Assembly: GCA_040881985.1 (NCBI GenBank)
Contig: JBBECE010000036.1
Location: 6,454-70,453 of the forward strand
Direction: 5' to 3'
DNA: 64,000 bases
DNA from: JBBECE01 sp040881985
GTDB taxonomy: Bacteria; Pseudomonadota; Alphaproteobacteria; Rhizobiales; Devosiaceae
In this document: one piece after another, positions 1-8,418 of the stretch
How positions within the stretch are numbered: the stretch's first letter is position 1
Layout: each line of letters starts with the position of its first letter
Made by a program: the position numbers and the translations under genes
The notes under the pieces: generated by a model
The model's input: only the letters and a program-made list of their open reading frames with translations
Databases searched by the model: none
What the model was told of the DNA's origin: nothing

Positions 1-516
1 CGCCTCGGTGAGGTCGCGGGCATATTTCTTCAGCGCATCATAGGAGTTTTCGGCCGAGGCGCTGTCGGCGGTGCGGCCCTTTCTGAGATCGTTGATGGCA
101 TTGTTGAGCCCATTGGGCGTCACCCCCGCCGCGGCCAGCAGTTTGCCGGCGTCGGTTGACTTCTCGATTGCCAAGGCGAGCAACAGGCGCTCGACGGTGA
201 CGAACTTGTCGCCGGCCTTCTCCGCGGCCTTCTCGGCGGTGTCGAAGACGCGCGCCATGTCGCGGCTGAGATAAAGTTGCCCGCCATCGCCCGAAACCTG
301 CGGCACTCTCGCCAGTGCCGCCGCGAGCCCGGCACTGACGGAGGCCGGATTGCCCCCGGCCTGCTCGATGAGGCCCGCCGCCATGCCCTGCTCGTCGTCG
401 AGCAGCAACTTCAAAACATGCAGCGGAGTGAATTGCTGATGGCCGGCGCCAAGCGCCGCCTGCTGGGCGGACTGGATGAACCCCTGCGCCCGTTCGGTGT
501 ATTTTTCGCTATTCAC
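1..516 (-). CDS. clpB: ATP-dependent chaperone ClpB, N-terminal part (cut by window edge)
   Basis: ClpB is a hexameric AAA+ disaggregase that works with DnaK in the cytoplasm. Only about 172 N-terminal residues are present, beginning MNSEKYTERAQGF; they form the double Clp_N substrate-binding repeat. The phrases TPLHVLKLLLDDEQG and TVERLLLALA mark the two repeats, and the reading frame stays open at position 1. The start is a GTG (514-516) preceded by a good GGAAGG ribosome site. It follows DUF4167 and prmC on the same strand, a common order in Hyphomicrobiales. A hairpin terminator at 651-679 separates it from DUF4167, so it should have its own promoter; I found no convincing heat-shock promoter between 517 and 650. 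Confidence 0.93.
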   Translation of the reverse strand, partial: MNSEKYTERAQGFIQSAQQAALGAGHQQFTPLHVLKLLLDDEQGMAAGLIEQAGGNPASVSAGLAAALARVPQVSGDGGQLYLSRDMARVFDTAEKAAEKAGDKFVTVERLLLALAIEKSTDAGKLLAAAGVTPNGLNNAINDLRKGRTADSASAENSYDALKKYARDLTEA

Positions 517-650
517 GATCCCAGCCTTCCTGCCCGGCGCGTCCGCCCCGCCCGATCATGGCGCGCGGCCAAACGCCAGCGTCGATGCCTCTCAAGGACG
601 CCTGCCACCCGGCGCGTCCCGTCAGGCAAAATATAGGAGCGCGCCGCCCC

Positions 651-679
651 AAGAAAAAGGCCGGGCGCGCGGCCCGGCC
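651..679 (-). terminator. Rho-independent terminator after the DUF4167 gene
   Basis: On the minus strand a 7-bp stem GGCCGGG/CCCGGCC with a 7-nt loop is followed by TTTTTCTT. It lies about 30 bases downstream of the DUF4167 stop codon and upstream of clpB. Confidence 0.75.
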
Positions 680-708
680 TCAAATGCTCTGGCTCCGCCG
701 GCGCGACC

Positions 709-1320
709 CTACTTGGCGGCGGCCGGTTCGTCCCCGCCCGGGGGATCGGTATCCTCGCTGGGCGAGTCGCTGACCGGCGGCTGCGGAGCGCGGGCGGGAT
801 CGGATGAGGTGGGCGGATTGCCGACCTCGCCCCCCCGCCGGCGATGATGCCGCGACCGGTCCCGATCGAACCCACGGTCATCCTGCGACCGCTCCGCCGG
901 TCCCTGGTTGGGTTCGGGCTGGCCGTATTGCGGCGGACGCGGAGTCTCGCGGACATATCCGTTCATCCGTCCGTCCATCCGTCCGTCGATCTCGTGGTCG
1001 TCGCCCTCATCGCCCTCGTCGGACTCGAAATGCTCCTGGACTTGACCCTGATCCGGCCGCTGTTGCTGCGGGAACTGCGCCTGGGCGGCGGAGATCATCC
1101 GGAAATAATGCTCGGCGTGCTGCAGATAGTTCTCGGCCATGACAAGATCGCCGGAGGAGCTCGCGTCGCGCGCCAGCTGCAGATATTTCTCGGCGACGTG
1201 CGAGGCGTTGCCCCTGATCTTTACGTCGGGGCCGTTGCTCTCGTAGTTACGCGAAAGCGGGTTGGTGTTCTTGCGGCCGTTGCGACCGCGCGAGCGCTTG
1301 TTCTGTTGTCCGGGTCTCAT
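709..1320 (-). CDS. DUF4167 domain-containing protein
   Basis: This 203-residue protein of unknown function belongs to an alphaproteobacterial family. The conserved part is the first 80 residues: a basic start MRPGQQNKRSRGR, then SHVAEKYLQLARDA and MAENYLQHAEHYFRM. The rest is low-complexity, acidic and then rich in Pro, Arg and Gln, probably disordered. A duplicated 12-bp unit in the gene (964-987) encodes repeated MDGR-like residues. The basic N-terminus and disordered tail suggest nucleic-acid binding, but that is inference. It lies downstream of prmC, as usual in Hyphomicrobiales, with a roughly 300-base leader. Confidence 0.85.
   Translation of the reverse strand: MRPGQQNKRSRGRNGRKNTNPLSRNYESNGPDVKIRGNASHVAEKYLQLARDASSSGDLVMAENYLQHAEHYFRMISAAQAQFPQQQRPDQGQVQEHFESDEGDEGDDHEIDGRMDGRMNGYVRETPRPPQYGQPEPNQGPAERSQDDRGFDRDRSRHHRRRGGEVGNPPTSSDPARAPQPPVSDSPSEDTDPPGGDEPAAAK
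964..987. repeat. Two perfect tandem copies of a 12-bp unit inside the DUF4167 gene
   Basis: The unit CATCCGTCCGTC occurs at 964-975 and again at 976-987. It is in frame and encodes the repeated Asp-Gly-Arg-Met stretch in the low-complexity part of the DUF4167 protein. Copy number could change without shifting the frame. Confidence 0.8.
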
Positions 1321-1566
1321 GGGTTGCTTTGACTTTACATTGTTTCGGCGGCGCCGAGGCGAGCGCCAATCGGATTCGCCTCATTGATAAGCACGAGCGC
1401 GGACTTCGGCCCTGAAGCCAGATCCGCAGCCGCCGCGGCCGCGTTTCAGTCGCTTGAGTTTGGTCGTGCTTTGGTTCGCTATCTTGCCCGCCAGCAGGCT
1501 CGCCCGAGGGCGGAGGGCCAAGATGCCGGGGCGCATCGTGTTGATGCCTCCCGCCAGCGCGTTGGA

Positions 1567-1595
1567 CCCTAACTGCTTCGTTCCGCATTTCCAAG
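1567..1595 (-). promoter_or_regulatory. Possible sigma-70-type promoter for DUF4167
   Basis: On the minus strand, CTTGGA (1590-1595) and TTAGGG (1567-1572) are separated by exactly 17 bases. The -10 match is poor. Position just after the prmC terminator hairpin is the main support. Confidence 0.3.
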
Positions 1596-1597
1596 CG

Positions 1598-1622
1598 AAA
1601 AATTGCCGACCCTTTCCGGTCG
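1598..1622 (-). terminator. Weak terminator directly after prmC
   Basis: On the minus strand a 5-bp stem CGACC/GGTCG with a 6-base loop begins right after the prmC stop codon and is followed by GCAATTTTT. The stem is short, so termination may be partial. Confidence 0.45.
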
Positions 1623-2510
1623 TCAACCCGGCGCATCGGCGGCCGGCGAAACCCCGCTCATCACCCGATCATGCCGCCCAAGGTCTTGACGAGTCGTTAC
1701 CGCCGCCAACCCGGCTTGCGCAAAGAGCGCGGCGACGGCAGGTCCCTGTCCGGCACCGATTTCGACCCCCAGCATCCCGCCGGGATTGAGGAAATGTCTT
1801 GCGCCCAGGACGATCGCCCGCAAGGCGACAAGCCCGTCGGCTCCCCCGTCGAGGGCCAGGCGCGGATCGTGCTCACGCACCTCGCGGGTGAGCGAGGCGA
1901 TCGCGTCCGACGAGATGTACGGCGGATTGCTGAAAATAAGATCGAAACGGGCGCCCTTCGGCACCGCCGCGTACCAGTCGCCGGCAGCGAAGGTGACCCG
2001 GCTTTCGACCCCGTGCGTCCGCGCGTTCCGCCGGGCGACCGCGAGCGCCGCCGCGCTTGCGTCGGTCGCGAGCCCTTTCGCGTTGCCGGCGTGCATCGCC
2101 ACCGCAACCGCGACGCAGCCCGAACCGGTGCCGAGATCGAGGAAACTTGGGGCGCGCCGGTCGGCAAGATGGACGAGCCCCGCCTCGACCAGAAGTTCGG
2201 TCTCGGGCCGCGGCACGAGCGTTGTGGGACCGAGCGCAAACACCAGTCCGAAGAATTCCTTCTCGCCGACTATCCGCGCCACCGGCTCGCCAGACGCGCG
2301 GCGCTCGGCGAATTCTTCGGCACGCTTTACAATGGCGCCGTCGGCCTTGTCTCTCTCGTGGACGATTAGCCCGGGGGCGCTAAGCCCGGCGGCGTGCGCC
2401 ACCAGGAGCCGCGCGTCGAGCGCCGCCCCCTCGATTCCCGCCGCTTCGAGCCGGTCGCGGATTCGCCGCGCCAGCCGTCCGAAATCCGGTGCGATGTCCG
2501 GCGCGCTCAC
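1623..2510 (-). CDS. prmC: Peptide chain release factor N5-glutamine methyltransferase PrmC
   Basis: PrmC methylates the glutamine of the GGQ motif in release factors, using S-adenosylmethionine. The 295-residue protein has the expected layout: a helical N-terminal domain of about 90 residues, then a Rossmann methyltransferase fold with DLGTGSG (125-131) and the catalytic NPPY (195-198). The start is GTG; its last bases overlap the TGA of prfA (GTGA overlap), so translation is likely coupled. Its substrate PrfA is encoded immediately upstream, which supports the call. Confidence 0.97.
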   Translation of the reverse strand: MSAPDIAPDFGRLARRIRDRLEAAGIEGAALDARLLVAHAAGLSAPGLIVHERDKADGAIVKRAEEFAERRASGEPVARIVGEKEFFGLVFALGPTTLVPRPETELLVEAGLVHLADRRAPSFLDLGTGSGCVAVAVAMHAGNAKGLATDASAAALAVARRNARTHGVESRVTFAAGDWYAAVPKGARFDLIFSNPPYISSDAIASLTREVREHDPRLALDGGADGLVALRAIVLGARHFLNPGGMLGVEIGAGQGPAVAALFAQAGLAAVTTRQDLGRHDRVMSGVSPAADAPG

Positions 2511-3583
2511 TCGCCCTCGTCGAGCGCCGCCAGCATCGCAGCCTGGTTCTCGGTGATCAGCGCGTCGATCAGTTCGTCGAGCCCGGCGCCTTCCAGCACC
2601 TTCTCGAGCTTGTAAAGAGTGAGGTTGATGCGGTGGTCGGTGATCCGGCCTTGCGGAAAATTGTAGGTGCGGATCCGCTCCGAACGGTCGCCGGTGCCGA
2701 TCTGGACTTTGCGCGCCGCCGCCCGCTCGTTGTCGCGCGTCTCGCGCCGCGACTCGAAGAGCCGGGCGCGTAACACCTTCATTGCAATCGCCCGATTCTG
2801 GTGCTGCGATTTTTCGGACGAGGTGACGACGATGCCCGTGGGCAAATGCGTAATGCGGACCGCCGAGTCGGTCGTATTGACGTGCTGCCCGCCCGCGCCC
2901 GAGGCCCGCATGGTGTCGATGCGAATGTCCTCGGGGGCGATCTCGACGTCGATTTCCTCGACCTCGGGCAGGACGGCGACCGTTGCCGCCGAGGTATGGA
3001 TGCGCCCGCTCCCCTCGGTCTCCGGCACCCGCTGCACCCGATGCACGCCCGATTCATATTTCAGCCGCGCGTAGACCCCGCGCCCCGAAATGCCGGCGAT
3101 GATCTCCTTGTAGCCGCCCATCAGCCCCTGGCTCTGTTCGAGCACACTGAGCTTCCACCCCTTGATCTCGGCGTAGCGCTGATACATGCGGAAAAGATCG
3201 CCCGCGAACAAAGCCGCTTCATCGCCGCCGGTGCCGGCGCGGACCTCAAGGATGACGTTGCGCTCGTCGTTGGCGTCGGTCGGCAGCAGGCTCACCCGGA
3301 TTTCCTCGCTCAGGCTGTCGACCAGCGCTTTGAGGCGCGTGCGCTCTTCAGAGGCGAGCGAGGCCATCTCGGCATCCCCCGAGGCGAGCAGTTCCTCGGC
3401 CTCGTCGAGTTCGGCAAGCGCATTGCGGAAGGCGCGGATTTTTTCGACGACCGGCAGCAGTTCGGCATGCTCTTTGGCAAGCCGCACATGGGCCTCGGCG
3501 CCGGGATTGCCGATCATGGCACCCTCGATGGCGGCAAACCGCGCCATCAGCGCATCGAGTTTTTCGACCGGCAGCTGCATCAT
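2507..3583 (-). CDS. prfA: Peptide chain release factor 1 (RF1)
   Basis: RF1 recognises UAA and UAG stop codons and triggers peptide release on the ribosome. The 358-residue length is normal. The catalytic GGQ is at 231-233 within RASGAGGQHVNTTDS. The codon-recognition loop reads VPETEG, so the PxT tripeptide is PET (188-190 region). A coiled N-terminal domain occupies roughly the first 100 residues. The gene lies 16 bases downstream of ptsP and overlaps prmC by 4 bases, in one apparent operon. Confidence 0.97.
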   Translation of the reverse strand: MMQLPVEKLDALMARFAAIEGAMIGNPGAEAHVRLAKEHAELLPVVEKIRAFRNALAELDEAEELLASGDAEMASLASEERTRLKALVDSLSEEIRVSLLPTDANDERNVILEVRAGTGGDEAALFAGDLFRMYQRYAEIKGWKLSVLEQSQGLMGGYKEIIAGISGRGVYARLKYESGVHRVQRVPETEGSGRIHTSAATVAVLPEVEEIDVEIAPEDIRIDTMRASGAGGQHVNTTDSAVRITHLPTGIVVTSSEKSQHQNRAIAMKVLRARLFESRRETRDNERAAARKVQIGTGDRSERIRTYNFPQGRITDHRINLTLYKLEKVLEGAGLDELIDALITENQAAMLAALDEGE

Positions 3584-3599
3584 GGGTTGGGGTCGGGGT

Positions 3600-5867
3600 T
3601 CAGAGGGGCAGGCCCTGGCGGCCGGCGAGCTCGACGATGAGCGAGCGGATCGAGGCCGCCCCCTCGCTTTCGTCGAGCGCCGCTTCGATCCTCTCCCGGA
3701 TCGGGACGAGTTCGGCGGCCCGCACCAGTTCCTTGATCGGTCCGATCGAGGAAGCGGCCATCGAGAGTTTTACGATCCCGATCGCCATCAGCGCCAGGGC
3801 CTCGACCGGCCGGCCGGCGAGCTCCCCGCACATGGTCAGCGGCACCTTGTGTGCGGTCGCCTCGCGGGCGATGAGCCGCATGGCGCGGAGCCGCGGCAGC
3901 GCGATCGGGTCGTAGCTGGCGGAGACCCGCGGGTTCGAGCGGTCGGCCGCAGTCAGGAACTGCATCAGATCGTTCGAGCCGATCGAGACGAAATCGGCCA
4001 TCGGCAGGAGCCGGTCGAGCTCGAAGAGTAGCGAGGGCACCTCGATCATCGCCCCGACCTCGAGTTTTTCGGGCGCCTTGCCGCCTGAGCGGACGAGCCG
4101 GGCGAGTTCTTTGTCGATCACCGCGCGGGCCTTGCGGAACTCGCCAGCGTCCGTGACCATCGGCACGAGAATCTTGAGCGGCCTTCCGTTGGCGGCCTGC
4201 AGCAGCGCCCGCACCTGGGTCCGCATCAGACCGAGCCGGTCGAGTGCCAGCCGCAACGAACGCCAGCCCATCGCCGGGTTTTCCTCCTCCGCCGAGCGCA
4301 TGTAGGGGACAACCTTGTCGCCGCCGATGTCGAGCAGCCGGAAGACCAGCGGCTTGTCCCCGACCAGCGCCATCGCTTCGGCATAAAGCTCGACCTGTTC
4401 GCCGAGCCGAGGCAGCTTCGAGGCGATCATGAACTGCAATTCGGTGCGGAAGAGTCCGACCCCCTCGGCGCCGGTTTCGTTGAGCGCCGGCAGGTCGGCG
4501 ATCAGCCCGGAATTGTGCAAGAGGGTCACCGCGACCCCGTCGCGAGTGACCGAAGGCTTGTCGCGCAGCGCCGAATAACGCTCCTGGCGCTTCGCCGATA
4601 GCCGGATCTTGTCGACATAGGTCGCCTCGACATCGGGCGGGGGCCGCAGATGCACCGTGCCGGTGGTAGCATCGACGATAATGTCGTCGCCCGCCTCGCA
4701 GAGCGATACGACGTTCGCCGCCTGCCCCACCGCAACGAGCCCGAGCGAGCGCGCCACGATCGCCACGTGCGAGGTCGGCCCGCCCTCCTCGAGCACCACC
4801 GCGATCAGTTTCTTGCGGTCGTATTCGAGCAATTCCGCCGGCCCCATATTGCGGGCGACGAGCACAGAATCCTGCGGCAGCGCCCGCGTCTTGAAAACCT
4901 TCAGGTCCCCGGTCAGCACCCGGAGCAGCCGGTTGGCGAGATCGTCGAGATCGTGCAGCCGGTCGCGAATATAAGGATCGGACTGCCGCTGCATGCGGGC
5001 GCGGGTGTCGTTCTGCACCCGCTCAACCGCGGCTTCCGCGGTCAACCCTGCCGCGACCGCCTCGCGCATCCGCTTCGCCCAACCGCGGTCGTAGGCGAAC
5101 ATCCGGTAGCTCTCGAGAATGTCGCGATGGTCGGAGTCCATCTGCAGATCGCCGTGATTGAACATCTCGTCGATCGAGACCCGCAGCGTCCGGATCGCGT
5201 GCTCGAGCCGTTCGGCCTCGGCGTCGACGTCCTCGGCGACGAAACTTGTCACCACGACGCGCGGGTCGTGCAGCACCACTTCGCCGAGCGCGATGCCTTC
5301 GGAGAAGGCGACGACCGGAATCGTGCGCGGGCGCCTGAGATCGATATCCGAGCCTGGCTTGATGAGATTGTCGAACTCGGCGGTCGAGAGCATTTCGGCG
5401 AGCAGCGTCGCCACGGTCAGCAGCGCCTCGACCTCGTCCTCGCGATACTCGCGGGTCTCCTGGTTTTGCACCACGAGTACCCCGAGCGTCTGCCCGGCCC
5501 TCAAAACCGGCACGCCGAGGAACGAGACAAACGGGTCTTCCCCCGTCTCCGGCCGGTAGGCGAAGGAGGGATGGTGCGGGGCGTCGGTCAAATTGAGCGG
5601 GGCGGCCTCGGCCGCGATCAGCCCGACGAGACCCTCCCCCAGCCTGAGCGAGGTCATGTGGACCGCCTCGCGCTTGAGGCCGTGGGTCGCGAACAGTTCC
5701 AGCGCCCCGTCGTCGCGCAACACATAGAACGAGCACACATCGGCCCGCATATTGTCCGCGATCAGATCGACGATCCTGTCGAGCCGGGCCTGCGCGCCGA
5801 TGGCGTCCGCCATCGTCTGGCGCAAATCGCGCAGCAGCACGCGCGGGCCGGCAACCGTTACTGCCAT
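3600..5867 (-). CDS. ptsP: Phosphoenolpyruvate-protein phosphotransferase PtsP (nitrogen-PTS enzyme I)
   Basis: PtsP is enzyme I of the nitrogen-related PTS; it takes phosphate from phosphoenolpyruvate and passes it to NPr (PtsO). The 755 residues show an N-terminal GAF domain (about 20-165), a helical NPr-binding segment, the swivelling phosphohistidine domain with GGPTSHVAIVARS (active His near 367), and the C-terminal PEP-binding barrel with GLFRTELQFM, DIGGDK and MCGELAG. It sits between lysC and prfA, the usual place in Hyphomicrobiales. The PTS partners ptsO and ptsN are not in this window. Confidence 0.95.
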   Translation of the reverse strand: MAVTVAGPRVLLRDLRQTMADAIGAQARLDRIVDLIADNMRADVCSFYVLRDDGALELFATHGLKREAVHMTSLRLGEGLVGLIAAEAAPLNLTDAPHHPSFAYRPETGEDPFVSFLGVPVLRAGQTLGVLVVQNQETREYREDEVEALLTVATLLAEMLSTAEFDNLIKPGSDIDLRRPRTIPVVAFSEGIALGEVVLHDPRVVVTSFVAEDVDAEAERLEHAIRTLRVSIDEMFNHGDLQMDSDHRDILESYRMFAYDRGWAKRMREAVAAGLTAEAAVERVQNDTRARMQRQSDPYIRDRLHDLDDLANRLLRVLTGDLKVFKTRALPQDSVLVARNMGPAELLEYDRKKLIAVVLEEGGPTSHVAIVARSLGLVAVGQAANVVSLCEAGDDIIVDATTGTVHLRPPPDVEATYVDKIRLSAKRQERYSALRDKPSVTRDGVAVTLLHNSGLIADLPALNETGAEGVGLFRTELQFMIASKLPRLGEQVELYAEAMALVGDKPLVFRLLDIGGDKVVPYMRSAEEENPAMGWRSLRLALDRLGLMRTQVRALLQAANGRPLKILVPMVTDAGEFRKARAVIDKELARLVRSGGKAPEKLEVGAMIEVPSLLFELDRLLPMADFVSIGSNDLMQFLTAADRSNPRVSASYDPIALPRLRAMRLIAREATAHKVPLTMCGELAGRPVEALALMAIGIVKLSMAASSIGPIKELVRAAELVPIRERIEAALDESEGAASIRSLIVELAGRQGLPL

Positions 5868-5923
5868 GATGATCCGGCGGCGAGTGGCCGTCCCCTGCAG
5901 GCGCCTGGCGTCATCGGACGCCT

Positions 5924-7189
5924 TCAGGCCTCCTGCTTGTCGAGACCGTAATAGTTGTGGAGCGCCCTGACCGCAAGTTCGGCATAGGCTTCGTCAATCA
6001 GCACCGAGGTCTTGATCTCCGAAGTGGTGATCAATTGGATGTTGATGCCCTTCTCGCCGAGCGCCCGGAACATCGAGGAAGCGACCCCGGCATGCGAGCG
6101 CATGCCGACCCCGACGACTGAAATCTTCGCCGCCCCCCGCGAGCCGTCGATCGAATCATACTCGACCGCGTCGCCCGCCGCCATGATGACCGCCATCGAG
6201 CGTTCATATTCGCTATCGGGGACGGTAAAGGTAATGTCGGTCGTCTGCCCATCCTCGGAAAGATTCTGGACGATCATGTCGACGACGATCTGGGCATCGG
6301 CCAGCGCCCCGAAGATCGCCGCGGCGACCCCGGGCCGGTCCTTGACCCCTCGCAGGGTGACCTTCGCCTCCCCCATCGCGCAGGTGACACCAGAGACGAT
6401 CTGCTTTTCCACGATCTCATCCTCGTCGCATACCAGCGTGCCCGGTCCGTGCCAGTCCCCGTCCCCACCCTGCTGGGGCATGTCCGGGTCATCGAAGCTC
6501 GACCGCACCACGAGTCGAACATGCTGGACCATGGCGAGCCCGACCGAGCGGTGTTGTAGCACCTTGGCGCCGAGCGAGGCCATTTCCAGCATTTCCTCGA
6601 AACTGATCCGCTCGAGCCGGCGCGCCTTCGGCACGATCCTCGGGTCGGCGGTATAAACCCCGTCGACATCGGTATAGATGTCGCAGCGGTCAGCCTTCAC
6701 CGCCGCCGCCACGGCGACCGCCGTCGTATCCGAGCCGCCGCGCCCGAGGGTGGTAATACGCCCGTGCGGGGAGATGCCCTGAAAGCCTGTGACGACCGGC
6801 ACCTGACCCGAACTCATGCGGTCGAGGAGCAGCGTCGGGGCGACCGTCACGATCCGCGCCGCGCCATGGGAATCGTCGGTCTCGATCGGCACCTGCCAGC
6901 CGGCGAACGAGCGCGCCGCCACTCCCATATCCTGCAGCGCGATCGCCATCAGCCCGGCGGTTACCTGTTCACCCGAGGCGACGACCGCGTCGTATTCGCG
7001 CGCGTCATGGAAGGGCGCGGCCTGCCGCGTCCAGTCCACCAGCTCATCGGTCTTGCCCGCCATCGCCGAGACGACAACCGCAACCTCGTGCCCGGCCTCG
7101 ATCTCGCGCCGGACATGGCGCGCCGCATGCCGGATGCGGTCGATGCCGGCGACCGACGTGCCGCCGAATTTCAATACCAGTCGCGCCAT
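5924..7189 (-). CDS. lysC: Aspartate kinase
   Basis: Aspartokinase phosphorylates aspartate, the first step toward lysine, threonine, methionine and diaminopimelate. The preferred ATG (7187-7189) gives a 421-residue protein starting MARLVLKFGGTSVAG, the family signature; upstream in-frame codons add 34 unlike residues. The kinase domain covers about 1-245, with GRGGSDTTAVAVAAA, and tandem ACT regulatory domains follow (about 265 to the end, containing VGMRSHAGVASSMF). The ACT pair makes feedback inhibition by lysine or threonine likely. It heads the minus-strand operon lysC-ptsP-prfA-prmC. Confidence 0.95.
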   Translation of the reverse strand: MARLVLKFGGTSVAGIDRIRHAARHVRREIEAGHEVAVVVSAMAGKTDELVDWTRQAAPFHDAREYDAVVASGEQVTAGLMAIALQDMGVAARSFAGWQVPIETDDSHGAARIVTVAPTLLLDRMSSGQVPVVTGFQGISPHGRITTLGRGGSDTTAVAVAAAVKADRCDIYTDVDGVYTADPRIVPKARRLERISFEEMLEMASLGAKVLQHRSVGLAMVQHVRLVVRSSFDDPDMPQQGGDGDWHGPGTLVCDEDEIVEKQIVSGVTCAMGEAKVTLRGVKDRPGVAAAIFGALADAQIVVDMIVQNLSEDGQTTDITFTVPDSEYERSMAVIMAAGDAVEYDSIDGSRGAAKISVVGVGMRSHAGVASSMFRALGEKGINIQLITTSEIKTSVLIDEAYAELAVRALHNYYGLDKQEA

Positions 7190-7339
7190 CAAGGAACCCG
7201 GCCACCGCTCCCCGCCCCGGTGCGGGGTTCGCCCGGTTGGCATGGGTGCGGCTCCATGCCACAAAGGTCCCCGAGGTTCAACTGTCAGCAAAGAGACTTA
7301 CGCGCCCTTGGTCCCACCAAGATGGGTCCCAAAACTCTT

Positions 7340-7345
7340 AGGAGG
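7340..7345 (+). promoter_or_regulatory. Consensus ribosome binding site fixing a TTG start
   Basis: A perfect AGGAGG lies 5 bases before the TTG at 7351. It is one of the clearest Shine-Dalgarno sites in the window and decides the start of the orphan gene, which has no suitable ATG. Confidence 0.75.
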
Positions 7346-7350
7346 TTTCG

Positions 7351-7665
7351 TTGGCCATTTCTAAAAAGCGGCTTTCGCTGCTTCGTGACCTAGAGTCGAT
7401 AGTCGGAAACGAATGCTACAATGGTAAGATCCGAAACTGGGGGCCGCATGGACAATTCTACGGCGAAGGTCGGGAGTTTCGGTACCCGATAACCTTTACG
7501 AACAAGAGTGGAGAGCGAGAGCGGCGGAGATTTGAATACGAAGATTTGCCCACGGATGTTCAAATGACTGGTCGGTATGTGATGGGTGCTAACGAGCTAT
7601 CGATCATGCGCTCCCTTGATAAGATCGTTCGGCATCCTGAAGCCAAATACTCCTTCAAAGTTTGA
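7351..7665 (+). CDS. Small protein of unknown function, AT-richer than its neighbours
   Basis: I do not recognise a named family. The 104-residue product starts at TTG (7351) behind a consensus AGGAGG, and reads MAISKKRLSLLRDLESIVG, then a stretch rich in aromatic and charged residues (YNGKIRNWGPHGQFYGEGRE) and a helical end MRSLDKIVRHPEAKYSFKV. There is no signal peptide or membrane segment. Codons end in A or T far more often than in the flanking genes, which suggests acquisition by transfer. Its TGA touches the GTG of ubiG, so the two may be co-translated. Confidence 0.75.
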   Translation: MAISKKRLSLLRDLESIVGNECYNGKIRNWGPHGQFYGEGREFRYPITFTNKSGERERRRFEYEDLPTDVQMTGRYVMGANELSIMRSLDKIVRHPEAKYSFKV

Positions 7666-7671
7666 GTGGCG

Positions 7672-8418
7672 ATGACCGCAAGCACGATCGATGCGGCGGA
7701 AGTGGCGCGGTTCAACGGCCTCGCCGACGAATGGTGGGACCCGGCCGGCAAGTTCCGGCCACTCCACAAGTTCAACCCGGTCCGCCTTGCTTATATCCGC
7801 GAGAAGGTCATCGGGCATTTTTCGCTGTCGCAGATCGCCCGGCATCCGTTCGAGGGGCTCTCGATCCTCGATATCGGCTGTGGCGGCGGGCTGGTTTGCG
7901 AACCGATGGCGCGGCTCGGGGCAACGGTGACCGGTATCGATCCCGGCGAGCGCAATATCGCGGTCGCAAAGATCCATGCCGAGCGCTCGGGGCTGGAGAT
8001 CGACTATGTCGCAACTGATGCCGAGGCGGTGGCGAAGTCGGGAAAAATCTTCGACCTGGTACTCAATCTCGAAGTCGTCGAGCATGTCGCCGATCTCGGT
8101 CTGTACCTCAAGACCTGCGCGGGCCTCGTCGCTCCTGGAGGGCTGATGCTGGTCGCGACCATCAATCGGACCGCGCGCGCCTTCGCGCTGGCCATTGTCG
8201 GGGCGGAATATGTGCTGGGCTGGCTGCCGAAAGGCACCCACAGCTACGAGAGGTTCGTCACTCCGGAGGAATTGACCTCGATCCTGAGGCGCGAAGGCCT
8301 CGCCGTCGCCGAGAAGTGCGGGGTCTCCTACAATCCGCTCGAGGACCGCTGGCGGCGCTCCCGCGACCTCGGGGTCAACTACATGCTGTTGGCGAGCAAG
8401 CCCAAGGGACGCAGATGA
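7672..8418 (+). CDS. ubiG: Ubiquinone biosynthesis O-methyltransferase UbiG
   Basis: UbiG performs both O-methylations in ubiquinone synthesis, using S-adenosylmethionine. The 248-residue product has the family opening DEWWDPAGKFRPLHKFNP, motif I ILDIGCGGGLVCEPMARLG, and the late motifs VEHVADLGLYL and LPKGTHSYERFVTP. ATG at 7672 is chosen; an in-frame GTG at 7666 directly after the upstream stop would add two residues. The stop overlaps the deaminase start (ATGA). The lysC/ubiG neighbourhood is common in Hyphomicrobiales. Confidence 0.96.
   Translation: MTASTIDAAEVARFNGLADEWWDPAGKFRPLHKFNPVRLAYIREKVIGHFSLSQIARHPFEGLSILDIGCGGGLVCEPMARLGATVTGIDPGERNIAVAKIHAERSGLEIDYVATDAEAVAKSGKIFDLVLNLEVVEHVADLGLYLKTCAGLVAPGGLMLVATINRTARAFALAIVGAEYVLGWLPKGTHSYERFVTPEELTSILRREGLAVAEKCGVSYNPLEDRWRRSRDLGVNYMLLASKPKGRR

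Larger units (their letters stand above)
1321..1622. other. Intergenic leader between prmC and DUF4167, no gene seen
   Basis: About 300 bases lie between the DUF4167 start and the prmC stop. Open frames here have no recognisable protein character. The stretch holds a weak terminator next to prmC (1598-1622) and a possible promoter (1567-1595), which would leave a leader of about 240 bases before DUF4167. I recognised no riboswitch class. Confidence 0.6.

Noticed and set aside
517..650. Heat-shock (RpoH) promoter for clpB
   Set aside because: CTTG and TATATT-like elements exist, but spacing is wrong for an RpoH-type promoter, and parts overlap the upstream terminator. Not called.
4650..5951. 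Long open frame on the plus strand across ptsP
   Set aside because: It is antisense to an intact enzyme I gene, with no recognisable protein motifs. Treated as a shadow.
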